NCBI GenBank assembly: GCA_016200005.1
Contig: JACQFP010000049.1
Coordinates: 18,341 to 82,340 of the forward strand
Source of the DNA: Verrucomicrobiota bacterium
GTDB lineage: Bacteria > Verrucomicrobiota > Verrucomicrobiia > Limisphaerales > PALSA-1396
Length of the DNA: 64,000 nucleotides
Direction: 5' to 3'
Below the pieces are notes generated by a model, which did not search any database, was not told where the DNA came from, and saw only the letters and a program-made list of their open reading frames with translations. Positions 1-8,397 of the stretch are shown in pieces. How positions within the stretch are numbered: the stretch's first letter is position 1; each line of letters begins with the position of its first letter. Both the position numbers and the translations under genes were made by a program.

Positions 1-21
1 GCGTTGGATGTTTTCCCATGA
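1..21 (+). CDS. 3' end of an upstream gene (partial)
   Basis: Seven codons in frame 1 read A-L-D-V-F-P-stop, with TGA at 19-21 overlapping the ATG at 18 of the next gene in an ATGA arrangement. Such coupling suggests that an operon partner lies off the left edge. DUF58 genes are usually preceded by a MoxR-family AAA ATPase, so that is the likely identity, but it is inferred only from the family's usual context. Six residues cannot identify it. Confidence 0.3.
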   Translation, partial: ALDVFP

Positions 22-1364
22 ATATCCTCTTCCGCCTCCTCTATCTCAACTATCGCATCTTCTCGACTCTCCAGTATTGGGCGATGCGGCGGTTCACGCG
101 CCCAGGGTTGGCGCTGGTCGTCGCGGTCATTGTCGCAGCCACGCTGGGGGTCGATCCGGAAAACACCGTCGGCTACCAAGGGTTCACGCTGTTGTTTTCC
201 CTGCTGCTCGTGGCGTTTCTGTTTGCAGGTTTTTTCAAGGTTCGCTTTACCGCCGAGCGACTTCTGCCGCGCTTCGGCACGGTCGGCAAACCGTTTCACT
301 ATCGCGTTGCAGTCAGAAATCTCACGGGCAAAACCCAGAATGGTCTCACGCTGCTGGAGAACATTGCCGATCCGCGACCTTCGTTTGCGGATTGGAAGGC
401 GCGGCAACTCGACGACGAGCGACATCTCCGTCCGTTCAGCTTCAGCCGGCGGCGACGCGCGAATCCCTTCAAACTGGCGACGCTCAAAGATGCCGCGGTG
501 CCCGCCGCTCCGCCGAATCAGGAAGTCGAGACGCGTGTGGAAGTGACGCCATTGCGGCGCGGCATTTTACGATTTGCCGGTTTGTCGCTCGCGCGGCCTG
601 ATCCGCTGGGACTGTTCCGCGCGATCCGCAAGATTTCGTTGCCCCAATCCATCCTAATCCTGCCGAAGCGCTACTGGCTTCCGCCCGTCGCGTTGCCGGG
701 CGCGATGAAATATCAGCAAGGCGGCGTGGCGCTGGCGTCGAATGTCGGGCTGAGCGATGAGTATGTTTCGTTGCGGGAATATCGGCGCGGCGATCCGGTG
801 CGGCACATTCACTGGCGGAGTTGGGCCAAAACCGGAAAGCCCATCGTCAAGGAATTTGAGGACGAATTTTTCGTGCGGCACGCGCTGGTGCTGGACACCT
901 TCACCGACCAGTCGCACAGCGACGAGTTCGAGGAGGCGGTGTCGGTCGCAGCGTCGTTCGCCTGCACGGTGCTCACCCAGGAATCGTTGCTGGATTTGCT
1001 GTTCGTCGGGTCGCAGGCGTATTGTTTCACGGCAGGCCGCGGCCTGGCGCACGCGGACCAAATGTTGGAAATCCTCGCGTCGGTACGGCCTTGCCACGAA
1101 CAGACGTTCACCTCGCTCGAGGATTTGGTTCTGGACCACGCGAGCGCGGTGAGTGGCTGCGTCTGCGTGCTGCTGGCGTGGGACAACGAGCGACAACAAT
1201 TGGTGAGAAAGTTGAAGGCGCTTGGCTTGCCGGTGTTGGTGTTGGTGGTTCGGCCCGCTGGAAAAAATGAACCGCGCGATTCCGGTCCGATGCGCGACGA
1301 ACCAGGCCACTTGCACTTTCTTGAAATCGGGCGGATAGAAGAACAACTGGCGGGGATGATGTGA
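18..1364 (+). CDS. DUF58 domain-containing protein
   Basis: 448 residues. Two hydrophobic segments lie near the N terminus (about residues 25-40 and 55-75), followed by a cytoplasmic part. The DUF58 hallmark is clear: a DEYVSLREYRRGDPVRHIHW stretch around residues 240-260, then W-AKTGKPIVKEFE. The last ~150 residues look like a von Willebrand A-type fold. DUF58 proteins usually accompany MoxR ATPases and membrane transglutaminases; their exact job is unknown, with proposals of chaperone or cell-envelope assembly roles. Here the next gene is such a transglutaminase. The start is fixed by the ATGA overlap with the preceding frame. Confidence 0.85.
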   Translation: MNILFRLLYLNYRIFSTLQYWAMRRFTRPGLALVVAVIVAATLGVDPENTVGYQGFTLLFSLLLVAFLFAGFFKVRFTAERLLPRFGTVGKPFHYRVAVRNLTGKTQNGLTLLENIADPRPSFADWKARQLDDERHLRPFSFSRRRRANPFKLATLKDAAVPAAPPNQEVETRVEVTPLRRGILRFAGLSLARPDPLGLFRAIRKISLPQSILILPKRYWLPPVALPGAMKYQQGGVALASNVGLSDEYVSLREYRRGDPVRHIHWRSWAKTGKPIVKEFEDEFFVRHALVLDTFTDQSHSDEFEEAVSVAASFACTVLTQESLLDLLFVGSQAYCFTAGRGLAHADQMLEILASVRPCHEQTFTSLEDLVLDHASAVSGCVCVLLAWDNERQQLVRKLKALGLPVLVLVVRPAGKNEPRDSGPMRDEPGHLHFLEIGRIEEQLAGMM

Positions 1365-1366
1365 TT

Positions 1367-1498
1367 AAATCCGAAATCCGAATGTCGAAATCCGAAACAA
1401 ATCCGAAGATCGAAGTCCGAACCAGAAGGCTTGACCGCATTTCGGCATTCGGAATTCGGGATTCTTTCGGATTTCGGATTTCGGGCTTCGGATTTTTC
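1367..1498. repeat. Inverted pair of heptad-phased repeat arrays
   Basis: Fills the gap between the DUF58 gene and the transglutaminase gene. The left half is a run of 7-base units of the type AAATCCG / AATGTCG, strictly phased from 1367 to 1394 and looser to about 1424. The right half, from 1439, is the reverse-complement type: ATTTCGG, CATTCGG, AATTCGG, then ATTTCGG twice and GCTTCGG. The two halves can pair into a long imperfect hairpin. It belongs to the same heptad class as the arrays at 9116, 16588, 22041, 26179 and 26383. Confidence 0.75.
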
Positions 1499-1503
1499 AG
1501 CAA

Positions 1504-3633
1504 ATGAAGCCTCCTCCCTTGTTGCTCGGCGCCGCGCTGCTCTTCTGGGGCTGGCAATCCGATCTGCTGCTCGTGGGCGCGCTCCTGGCGGTCGTGCTCG
1601 AAAGCGCGCGGCTCACCAAGGCGCGTTGGGAATTTTCCGACGAAGACTTCAGCCGCATCTGGACTTTTTGCTGTGTGGTCTTTCTGGGCGCGGCGGTTTA
1701 TGCGTTCACCTCCAACGAGGGCCCGGCAACCTTCGGCAGCCTTTTCCAGAATCCGAATTTCTACACCCAACGCAACGCCGGCGCCTCCACCGCCAAAACC
1801 GCCGCCTCACTCTTCCGCTGGCTGCCGATGATTTTCTTCCCGTTCCTGGCAATGCAAATGTTCAGCACGCGCGAGATGATTCCGCTGGCGACGATTTCGC
1901 TCATCCTGCGCCGCCGTTGGAAGAAGGCCAAGAAGGCCGGCAAACCCACGCCTGCGTCGCGCGATGTCAACATCGCGTATCCTTATTTTGGCGGCACGCT
2001 GCTGGCGGCGAGCGTGCACCCCGCCGAGGGCGCGACGTATTTCTGGGGTCTGTGTGCGCTGTTGGCATGGGCGCTGTGGGCCCAGCGCTCGCGGCGGTTC
2101 GCGGTTGTGGTCTGGGTCATTGCGCTGGCGGTGGCGGTGACGCTCGGTTTCTTTGGTCAGCGCAGCATCGGACAGTTTCAACGCTACCTGGAAAATTTCA
2201 ATGCGCAGTGGGTCTCGCGGTTCATGCGGCGCGGATTCGGCTTCGACCCGACGCAAAGCCGCACCGCGCTCGGCAACATCGGCGAAATCAAGACCTCCGG
2301 CCGCATCGGCATCTGGCTCGAAACGAAGAACGGCAGCCCGCCGCCAACTTACCTCCGCGCGGCGAGTTACCGCGGCTACAAGTCGCCGATCTGGTTCGCT
2401 GGCTCGTCCAAGGACGATTTCACGAGCGTCCAGGAAGATGTCCTCAACAGCGGTGAGTGGACATTGCTCCGGAGCAAATCCAACAACGCGTCGGTCAATA
2501 TCACCTGTTATCTGGCCGGCAGGAAAGACAATTACCCCGCCGACCTGCTGCCGTTGCCAACCGGGAGCGCACGGCTGGAAAACTTTTTCGCGTATCTGCT
2601 CCAGAAGAACAGCGCCGGCGCCGTGCTCGCCGAGGGGCCGCGTCTGGTGATGTTCGACGCGCTCTATGGACCGGGGGCAACGATTGATTCGTTTGCGGAC
2701 ACCAACGAGGACCTCAAAATTCCCGACCGTGAGAAGCCGGCGCTCGATTCGGTGATTGAGGATTTGCAACTTCGCGGACAAAGCGCGGAACAGGCGCAGC
2801 GGACGCTCGCCGCATTTTTTGCCGACAAATTCACCTATAGCAAGTGGCAGGGCCTGCCGCGCTTCAAAAAGAACGACGACACACCGCTGAGCCGTTTCCT
2901 GCTGCAGACCCGCAGCGGCCACTGCGAATACTTCGCCACGGCGACCGTGTTGTTGCTGCGCCGAGCCGCCATCCCGGCGCGGTACGCCGTGGGCTGGTCC
3001 GTGCATGAAGGTTCCGGCGGCAAATACGTCGTGCGCGCGCGCGACGCGCACGCGTGGTGTCTGGTCTGGGACAAGGAACAGGAAAAATGGCTGGACTTCG
3101 ATACGACGCCAGCATCCTGGGTTTCGGCGGAAGGGAAAAACAAGTCGGCGTTCCAATGGCTCTCGGATTTCTGGACGCGTATCGGTCTGGAGATCTCGAA
3201 AATCCGTTACGGCCAGAGCAAGCTGCGGCAATATCTCCTGTGGATCATCGTGCCGGTGCTGGCGCTGTTGCTGTATCGAATCATCTTTCGTCGCGGGCGA
3301 CGGCGACAGCGCGGAGCAAAACCGGGCAGCGCGGAAGTTCTCGACTGGCCGGGGCTGGACTCGGAGTTTTACCAACTCGAAAACAAACTTGCCGAACGCG
3401 GCGTGCCGCGCGGGGCAAGCGAGCCGCTGAACGAATGGCTGCATCGCATGGCGGAAACGCCTGACCTCTCCGGGTTGCGCGCGCCGTTGGAGGAATTGTT
3501 GCGGTTGCACTACCGCTACCGCTTCGATCCGTTGGGTTTGAGCGAGGCGGACCGGGAATTGTTGAAGCGGGAGGCGAGGAAGTGTTTGGAGAAATTGTCG
3601 CGCGCGGAGAAGGCGGTTGTCGCCGGAAAATGA
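1504..3633 (+). CDS. Membrane-anchored transglutaminase-like protein (TgpA type)
   Basis: 709 residues. The N-terminal third has several hydrophobic segments (for example around residues 5-35, 55-75, 105-130, 175-215), followed by a large extracytoplasmic region. A transglutaminase core has the catalytic Cys in SGHCEYFAT (about residue 475), His in RDAHAW, and Asp in WLDFDTTPASW. One more membrane segment (about residues 580-597) precedes a cytoplasmic tail with a DUF4129-like look (YRFDPLGLSEADRELL). This is the TgpA/DUF3488 architecture, which in other bacteria sits beside DUF58 and MoxR genes exactly as here. The peptide substrate is unknown. Confidence 0.85.
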   Translation: MKPPPLLLGAALLFWGWQSDLLLVGALLAVVLESARLTKARWEFSDEDFSRIWTFCCVVFLGAAVYAFTSNEGPATFGSLFQNPNFYTQRNAGASTAKTAASLFRWLPMIFFPFLAMQMFSTREMIPLATISLILRRRWKKAKKAGKPTPASRDVNIAYPYFGGTLLAASVHPAEGATYFWGLCALLAWALWAQRSRRFAVVVWVIALAVAVTLGFFGQRSIGQFQRYLENFNAQWVSRFMRRGFGFDPTQSRTALGNIGEIKTSGRIGIWLETKNGSPPPTYLRAASYRGYKSPIWFAGSSKDDFTSVQEDVLNSGEWTLLRSKSNNASVNITCYLAGRKDNYPADLLPLPTGSARLENFFAYLLQKNSAGAVLAEGPRLVMFDALYGPGATIDSFADTNEDLKIPDREKPALDSVIEDLQLRGQSAEQAQRTLAAFFADKFTYSKWQGLPRFKKNDDTPLSRFLLQTRSGHCEYFATATVLLLRRAAIPARYAVGWSVHEGSGGKYVVRARDAHAWCLVWDKEQEKWLDFDTTPASWVSAEGKNKSAFQWLSDFWTRIGLEISKIRYGQSKLRQYLLWIIVPVLALLLYRIIFRRGRRRQRGAKPGSAEVLDWPGLDSEFYQLENKLAERGVPRGASEPLNEWLHRMAETPDLSGLRAPLEELLRLHYRYRFDPLGLSEADRELLKREARKCLEKLSRAEKAVVAGK

Positions 3634-3792
3634 AATAGATTTGCAGCGTTTGTCCGCGCGGGTTTCAGGCTCATTTCAAAAGCAAACGGACGCTGGACTG
3701 AGATTCACGTCCAGTATACGGTTGCGACTTGAATCTGGATAGGCTTCAAACCCGGTCGCTTGGTTGGAGGTTAGTCTTCATCCAGTTCGCGC

Positions 3793-4041
3793 ATGGAATC
3801 AGCTTCCAAAACTGAGCGCCAAAAGAGCAAGCCGTGGATCACTATGGTGGTTGTCGGCCTCGTTCTATATTTCGTTAGTGTTGGCCCGGCTGCACGGCTG
3901 ATGTATGGAAAGAATGCCAGCGCAACTGCTGCGCACACTTTCGAGACCATTTACGCACCAGTGATTTGGCTTCAGCACACTCCAATACTGGGTTGGTTCA
4001 TCTATTGGTATGTAGACCAGTGGGAAGCTATTGACGACTAA
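3793..4041 (+). CDS. Small hypothetical membrane protein
   Basis: 82 residues. A charged N terminus (ESASKTERQKSKPW) is followed by one clear membrane segment (about residues 16-36) and a second, aromatic-rich hydrophobic stretch near the C terminus (TPILGWFIYWYVDQW). No family recognised. It stands alone between the transglutaminase gene and the convergent YgfZ-like gene. Base composition is more A+T-rich than its neighbours, which fits a recently acquired or fast-evolving gene. Confidence 0.5.
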   Translation: MESASKTERQKSKPWITMVVVGLVLYFVSVGPAARLMYGKNASATAAHTFETIYAPVIWLQHTPILGWFIYWYVDQWEAIDD

Positions 4042-4068
4042 TACGGAGATAGGCTGCAATCGTTAGCG

Positions 4069-5259
4069 TCATTTTCCAAACGGCACCTGCACGATTCTCG
4101 CCCCGCTATCATTACCGGCACTTCGTAATTTCAATTCGGTACCAACTGCGTTTGCCTCGCGCCGCACGTAACCGAGAGCAACGTTGGCTTTGAGCGTTGG
4201 TGAGGCGATGGCGCTCGTGATGTGGCCGACTTCCTTGCCGTCTTTGAACAGTTTGTCGCCGCGCACGGGCAAGGTTTTCAAATCGTCGGCCAGACGCAGG
4301 CCGCGCAGTTCGCGGTTCACGTGGCCGATGGTGTGGATGCGGTTGATGACTTCTTGGCCGATGTAGCAGCCTTTGTTGTAACTCACCGCGCGCGCCTCGA
4401 TGCCGCACTCCAGCGCAATGTTCGTCTCGTCCATGTCCGCGCCGAATCGCGGAATGCCCGCCTCGATGCGTGCCATCTCCAAAGCCATCCACCCGCACGC
4501 AAGTCCGCCGACGCTTTTCGCGGCGGCGATGAGTTTGTCAGCCACCACTCCCAATGCAGGCAATGGCACGAACAAGTCAAAGCCTGAACGATCATGTGGC
4601 TCGTGACCGCTCACCGTAGCAGCCGACGTCAGTCGGCTCTGGCTCTCCTCGGGAGAAGCTTGAGCCGACTGACGTCGGCTGCTACGACGCCCCAGCCGCG
4701 ACTGCTTCATCAAATAGATTTCGCCCAGAGTCGGGTCGGTGACTTTTAAGGAACTGAGCGTCGCGTTGGGGATTTCAGCAAACAGACTCAAGCTGCGCAC
4801 GACGGATCCAGCTTTTGGCCCTTGCACGCTGAGCAAGCCGTAGTGCGGCGCGACATCCACCACTTGCACATCGTCGGCGACGATGTATTTCTCCAGCCGT
4901 TGCGTCACGACGGCGGTGAGGCCCGGCTCGAAGTCGAGCAGCAGTTCGTCTTGCAGACAGAAGATGTTGAGGTCGCTCTGCATCTTTCCCTTGGCCGTGA
5001 CGAGCGCGGCGTAACAACCTTCGCCGACGCGCAGGCGTTTCACATCATTCGTGACCTGACCGTGCAGAAAGCGAACGCGGTCCTTGCCAGTCAGGCAAAG
5101 CCGGCTGCGAAAGCTCAGTTCAATTACGCCGGCGGTTTCGCGCAACGCCGCGTGCTCCGCCAGCGCGTCACCGTAATGACTGACGACCTCCGCGCCGTTC
5201 ACCTCGGCGAAGGTGGCGTTCAGGTCTTGATGAAGTTCGTGCAGAGCCAGTCTTACCAT
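4069..5259 (-). CDS. Folate-binding YgfZ / GcvT-like aminomethyltransferase family protein
   Basis: 396 residues from the ATG at 5259; an in-frame upstream extension to 5337 runs into a palindromic repeat and is unlikely to be translated. The N-terminal GcvT-type fold includes DRVRFLHGQVTNDVKRL and GCYAALVTAKGKMQSDL; the C-terminal signature KGCYIGQEVINRIHTIGHVNR is the hallmark of YgfZ/IBA57 proteins, which support iron-sulfur cluster assembly or repair using tetrahydrofolate. Between LMKQSRLG and RSGFDLF there is an extra ~34-residue Ser/Arg/Gln-rich segment, encoded by a perfect inverted repeat (4616-4685) that sits in frame. No glycine-cleavage partners lie nearby, favouring YgfZ over true GcvT. 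Confidence 0.8.
   Translation of the reverse strand: MVRLALHELHQDLNATFAEVNGAEVVSHYGDALAEHAALRETAGVIELSFRSRLCLTGKDRVRFLHGQVTNDVKRLRVGEGCYAALVTAKGKMQSDLNIFCLQDELLLDFEPGLTAVVTQRLEKYIVADDVQVVDVAPHYGLLSVQGPKAGSVVRSLSLFAEIPNATLSSLKVTDPTLGEIYLMKQSRLGRRSSRRQSAQASPEESQSRLTSAATVSGHEPHDRSGFDLFVPLPALGVVADKLIAAAKSVGGLACGWMALEMARIEAGIPRFGADMDETNIALECGIEARAVSYNKGCYIGQEVINRIHTIGHVNRELRGLRLADDLKTLPVRGDKLFKDGKEVGHITSAIASPTLKANVALGYVRREANAVGTELKLRSAGNDSGARIVQVPFGK
4616..4685. repeat. Perfect 24-bp inverted repeat inserted in a coding sequence
   Basis: The arms at 4616-4639 and 4662-4685 are exact reverse complements over all 24 bases. The 22-base centre holds a further TCTCC/GGAGA mini-stem. The left arm begins GTAGCAGCCGACG. 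The element lies wholly inside the YgfZ-like gene and is read through without a stop, adding residues of the type SSRRQSAQASPEESQSRL. No second copy was seen in this window. Confidence 0.9.
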
Positions 5260-5325
5260 GGAGCGAATGTAACGATTCCTCATTCGCGAAGCACAATGAA
5301 AATTGAGAAGTCGGTGTGGGCGAAA

Positions 5326-5378
5326 GCTGGAGTTCACGCTTCAGCGTGGCCGGAACAAGCTAAAGCTTGAACTCCAAC
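5326..5378. repeat. Palindromic repeat, TTGGAGTTCAAGCTT family, copy 1
   Basis: Arms at 5326-5348 and 5356-5378 are complementary at 19 of 23 positions around a 7-base loop. The right arm reads, in reverse complement, GTTGGAGTTCAAGCTT. It lies in the gap between the UgpC-type ATPase gene (ending at 5400) and the start of the YgfZ-like gene (5259). It is related to the copies at 26677-26751 and 49141-49200. Confidence 0.8.
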
Positions 5379-5399
5379 CAACGGACACGGTCCCCGCAT

Positions 5400-6539
5400 C
5401 TACACAATCGCCTTTCCCGTCGTTGGATCGAAGAAGTGCGCACTGCGCGTGTCGAAGACGAGGGAGGTTTTTTGCTTCACGGCCACTCGATCGGTTGCGT
5501 TAACGCGGGCGATAAACGAGTGCGAGCCGGTGGTGAGATAAATGTAGGTCTCAGAACCCATCGGTTCGATGATTTCCACCGAGGCATCCACTATTCTTTC
5601 CGGCGGCGCTTCGCGGGCGTGAAGTTTATCAACGATGTTTTCCGGGCGGATGCCGAAAACAATTTTCTTCCCGATGTAGTTGCTCAATTTTGGCGACATC
5701 ACATCATCCAGTTGAACGGTGAAGTTGTCAGGTGCGGGAATCTGTGAGTGTTGTTCCCGAAAACAAAGTCCGTTTCCTGCTTGCGCTATCTCACCACAAA
5801 AGACATTCATGGGTGGCGAACCGATGAAACCAGCGACGAACAGGTTGGCTGGATGGTGGTAGATGTTCATCGGCTCGTCCACCTGCTGGATGACGCCGTT
5901 CCTCATTACCGCGATGCGGTCGCCCATCGACATGGCTTCCCCCTGGTCATGCGTGACGTAAATCATGGTGGCGGCGAGGCGGGCCTGGAGTTTAACGATT
6001 TCGGCGCGCATCTGCACGCGCATCTGGGTGTCCAAATTGGAAAGCGGTTCGTCGAAAAGGAAGACCCTGGGTTTGCGCACCATCGCGCGACCTACCGCCA
6101 CGCGCTGACGCTCGCCGCCGGAAAGCGCCTTGGGCAAACTGTCGAGCCAGGCCGTGAGGCCAAGAATCTCTGCCGCTTCCTTGACGCGGTGTTCGATCTC
6201 CGCCTTGGGATGCTTCCGTAGCTTCAAGCCGAACGCCATGTTCTCATACACCGTCATGTGCGGATACAGTGCGTGGTTTTGAAAAACCATGGCGACGTCG
6301 CGGTCTTTTGGGGACATGTCATTCATCACCTCGTCATCAATGGAAATTGTGCCGCGAGTGATTTCCTCCAAACCGGCGATCAGGCGCAACGTCGTAGTCT
6401 TGCCGCAACCGGACGGGCCGACGAGAACAAGGAGTTCCTTGTCCTCGACGGTGAGGTTGGCGTTGTTGACGGCGCAGATCTCCCGGCCTTTTCGCTCTTT
6501 GAAAACCTTGGTGAGGTTTTCGATCCGTACTCGTGCCAT
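5400..6539 (-). CDS. ugpC: ABC transporter ATP-binding protein, UgpC/MalK type
   Basis: 379 residues. Walker A GPSGCGKT at 41-48, signature LSGGE at 139-143, Walker B VFLFDEP at about 159-165, then the H-loop THDQGEAMSMGDRIAVM. The C-terminal ~130 residues form the TOBE/MOP-like regulatory region typical of carbohydrate importers (MalK, UgpC, MsmK). No permease or substrate-binding protein is adjacent. Such orphan ATPases often energise several sugar transporters encoded elsewhere, which I infer here. The substrate cannot be told, so the symbol marks subfamily resemblance only. Confidence 0.8.
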   Translation of the reverse strand: MARVRIENLTKVFKERKGREICAVNNANLTVEDKELLVLVGPSGCGKTTTLRLIAGLEEITRGTISIDDEVMNDMSPKDRDVAMVFQNHALYPHMTVYENMAFGLKLRKHPKAEIEHRVKEAAEILGLTAWLDSLPKALSGGERQRVAVGRAMVRKPRVFLFDEPLSNLDTQMRVQMRAEIVKLQARLAATMIYVTHDQGEAMSMGDRIAVMRNGVIQQVDEPMNIYHHPANLFVAGFIGSPPMNVFCGEIAQAGNGLCFREQHSQIPAPDNFTVQLDDVMSPKLSNYIGKKIVFGIRPENIVDKLHAREAPPERIVDASVEIIEPMGSETYIYLTTGSHSFIARVNATDRVAVKQKTSLVFDTRSAHFFDPTTGKAIV

Positions 6540-6887
6540 GAATGAAGTGTTGAATGTTCAGCGCCAAACGTCGAGCGCGGAGTGATCCAGGTGCGGAGGG
6601 CGGAAGTTGTATCGGTTGCCAAAAGTAATCTCCAATTTGAACGACGCCCCCTCACCCTTCCCTCTCCCCATCCGATGGGGAAAGGGTGGCGAAGGCCGGG
6701 TGAGGGGTTGTTCATTTTTCTATCCGGAAATCTTTTTTGATAATCACTCCAAGACTTGCTTTTCCAGATGGCGAATATGGCGTTGACGCTGGCGCGAGCT
6801 TCTCCGCATGATGCGAATCGCGCCCGACAATCCAGCTTGAGCGAAGTGATCGGAGTCGGTTGTCGTGGCCAGAACTCAACACGGATC
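6540..6887. other. Divergent intergenic region with a G/C-arm palindrome
   Basis: 348 bases between the divergent ugpC-type and phosphoglycerate mutase genes. No convincing gene. It holds the palindrome at 6647-6707 and presumably promoters for both directions. An in-frame extension of the mutase gene begins at 6756, but residues before 6888 do not resemble the family. Confidence 0.6.
6647..6707. repeat. Palindromic repeat, CTCTCCCC/GGGGAGAG class, copy 1
   Basis: Outer arms CCCCTCACCC (6647-6656) and GGGTGAGGGG (6698-6707), with an inner CCCCATC/GATGGGG pairing near 6666-6680. The general make-up matches the elements inside ribD (25815-25902) and upstream of the amidohydrolase gene (59684-59788). 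Confidence 0.7.
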
Positions 6888-8111
6888 ATGAATCTCGATG
6901 CGCTTTATTCGGAGCTGACGTTAAACACTGATGCGAAACTTGTTCTCCTCGTGCTCGACGGCCTGGGTGACATTGCCACAAAGGAACAGGGCTACTTGAC
7001 GCCCCTGGAAGCAGCCGCGACGCCCAACCTCGATGCATTGGCCAAGGACGCAGCGCAGGGAAGGATGATTCCGGTCGCACCCGGCATCACACCCGGCAGT
7101 GGGCCGGGTCATCTCGCGCTGTTCGGTTATGATCCGTTGGAGTTTCAAGTCGGACGCGGCGTGATCGAAGCGCTCGGATTGGGTCTTGAGTTGAAAGCAG
7201 GCGACGTGGCCGCGCGTGCCAACTTTTGCACGCTCGACGCCAAAGGGATTGTGACGGACCGCCGCGCTGGGCGGATCGAAACCGAAATCTGCGAAGAGCT
7301 TTGCGAGTTGCTGTCGAAAAAGATCAAGAAGGTGGGCGACGCGCAGGTCATCATCAAAGCCGGCAAAGGTCATCGCTTTGTGGTCATCCTCCGCGGCAAG
7401 GGTTTGGAGGGGCCGCTGACGGACGCCGACCCGCATCGCGAAGGCGCGCTTATTCCTATTGCTCAACCAGTTAACCGCAAGTCGGCCAAGGCCAAGAAGG
7501 CGGCTAAATTGATCAAGGAGTTCTACAAATTGGCGTTGCCAATCATCGCGAAGCGAAAGCCTGCGAACGGCTTTTTGATGCGTGGCATTGCCCACCGACC
7601 GGCGATTCCGCTCTTCGAGGAGCGCTACCATCTGAAGCCTGCGTGCCTCGCTGTCTATCCGATGTATAAGGGGCTGGCGCAACTGGTCGGCATGACCAAA
7701 CTTGAAGGACCGCAGACCATTGCCGGGCAATTCGAGCGTTACCTGGCCGAGTACGAGAACTATGATTTCTTTTTCATTCATTACAAGTACACCGACATGC
7801 ACGGTGAGGACGGCAACTTCGAAGCGAAGAAAAAGGCGATCGAAGAGTTCGACGCGGCGCTCCCCATCTTGCTGCGAAAGAGACCCGACGTCCTCGCGAT
7901 CACTGGCGATCATTCCACGCCGTGCGCGTTACGGGGTCACTCGTGGCATCCGCAACCGGTGTTGCTGGTGTCGGCGACTTCCGGTTCGGACAAACTCGAC
8001 CGTTTCACCGAGACGAATGCGAACCGTGGCTCACTCGGAGTGTTCGAAGCGAAATGGCTGATGCGTCTCATGCAGGCGAACGCAAAAATGTTTGACAAGT
8101 TCGGAGCTTGA
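6888..8111 (+). CDS. apgM: 2,3-bisphosphoglycerate-independent phosphoglycerate mutase, archaeal (ApgM) type
   Basis: 407 residues from the ATG at 6888. Interconverts 3- and 2-phosphoglycerate in glycolysis. Alkaline-phosphatase-superfamily metal residues are visible: D24 in LVLDGLGD, and a C-terminal TGDHSTPCALRGHSWHPQP. The catalytic serine lies in ITPGSGPGHLALFGYDP (about residues 67-83). These motifs and the length place it in the ApgM branch rather than the longer GpmI enzymes. It stands alone, transcribed away from the ABC ATPase gene. Confidence 0.9.
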   Translation: MNLDALYSELTLNTDAKLVLLVLDGLGDIATKEQGYLTPLEAAATPNLDALAKDAAQGRMIPVAPGITPGSGPGHLALFGYDPLEFQVGRGVIEALGLGLELKAGDVAARANFCTLDAKGIVTDRRAGRIETEICEELCELLSKKIKKVGDAQVIIKAGKGHRFVVILRGKGLEGPLTDADPHREGALIPIAQPVNRKSAKAKKAAKLIKEFYKLALPIIAKRKPANGFLMRGIAHRPAIPLFEERYHLKPACLAVYPMYKGLAQLVGMTKLEGPQTIAGQFERYLAEYENYDFFFIHYKYTDMHGEDGNFEAKKKAIEEFDAALPILLRKRPDVLAITGDHSTPCALRGHSWHPQPVLLVSATSGSDKLDRFTETNANRGSLGVFEAKWLMRLMQANAKMFDKFGA

Positions 8112-8269
8112 GCTGGAATTTTATCCAGTTGCCAAAAAACTTTTTCAAAAAATGTGTTGCATGTCGGTAGAAAAGATTTTTTATTTTTTCAAAATAAGAC
8201 TAGTCAGCAGAAAGATTTCTGTCTAAATGAACTTAGATGAACCCAAAAAACTGATCGGGGGTGATATTC
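8112..8269 (+). promoter_or_regulatory. A+T-rich putative promoter and leader of a micro-ORF
   Basis: A strongly A+T-rich stretch (about 8130-8210) in G+C-rich surroundings. It includes TTGCAT at 8157-8162 followed about 17 bases later by TTTATT, which could be a sigma-70-like pair. The leader ends in a GGGGGTGAT ribosome-binding element just before the GTG at 8270. The promoter assignment is inference from composition. Confidence 0.4.
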
Positions 8270-8311
8270 GTGGCAGCTAAAAAGAAAAAAGCAGGAAAGA
8301 AAAAGAAGTAA
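8270..8311 (+). CDS. 13-residue lysine-rich micro-protein
   Basis: GTG start at 8270 and TAA at 8309-8311 give (M)AAKKKKAGKKKK, a peptide of only Ala, Gly and Lys after the start. The sequence GGGGGTGAT, ending four bases before the GTG, is one base from the ideal anti-Shine-Dalgarno match. An alternative in-frame GTG at 8261 would add MIF. The peptide resembles the lysine-rich tails of histone H1-like bacterial proteins and could bind nucleic acid, but that is a guess. It is followed by a hairpin (8325-8368). Composition and isolation between two genes suggest its own transcription unit. Confidence 0.5.
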   Translation: MAAKKKKAGKKKK

Positions 8312-8324
8312 CCATCACCCAACA

Positions 8325-8368
8325 CCAGGATGGCAGGTCTGGTCCCAGCGACAGGTTTCCCATCCTGG
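8325..8368 (+). terminator. Hairpin after the micro-ORF, possible terminator
   Basis: CCAGGATGG (8325-8333) and CCATCCTGG (8360-8368) are perfect 9-base inverted repeats with a 26-base loop. No strong T-run follows, so it may be a processing or stability hairpin rather than an intrinsic terminator. It sits 30 bases before the next gene. Confidence 0.4.
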
Positions 8369-8397
8369 TCAATTGATCTGTCTCGCCCCGCCGCCGC

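Noticed and set aside
1367..1498. Possible CRISPR array
   Set aside because: Units are 7 bases with no spacers; this is a heptad repeat, and no cas genes are present.
1807..3510. 567-codon open frame on the minus strand
   Set aside because: Antisense to the transglutaminase gene, His/Arg/Gln-rich, without motifs; a G+C-driven shadow.
4616..4685. Transcription terminator reading
   Set aside because: The hairpin is inside a continuous coding sequence between conserved blocks and lacks a T-run.
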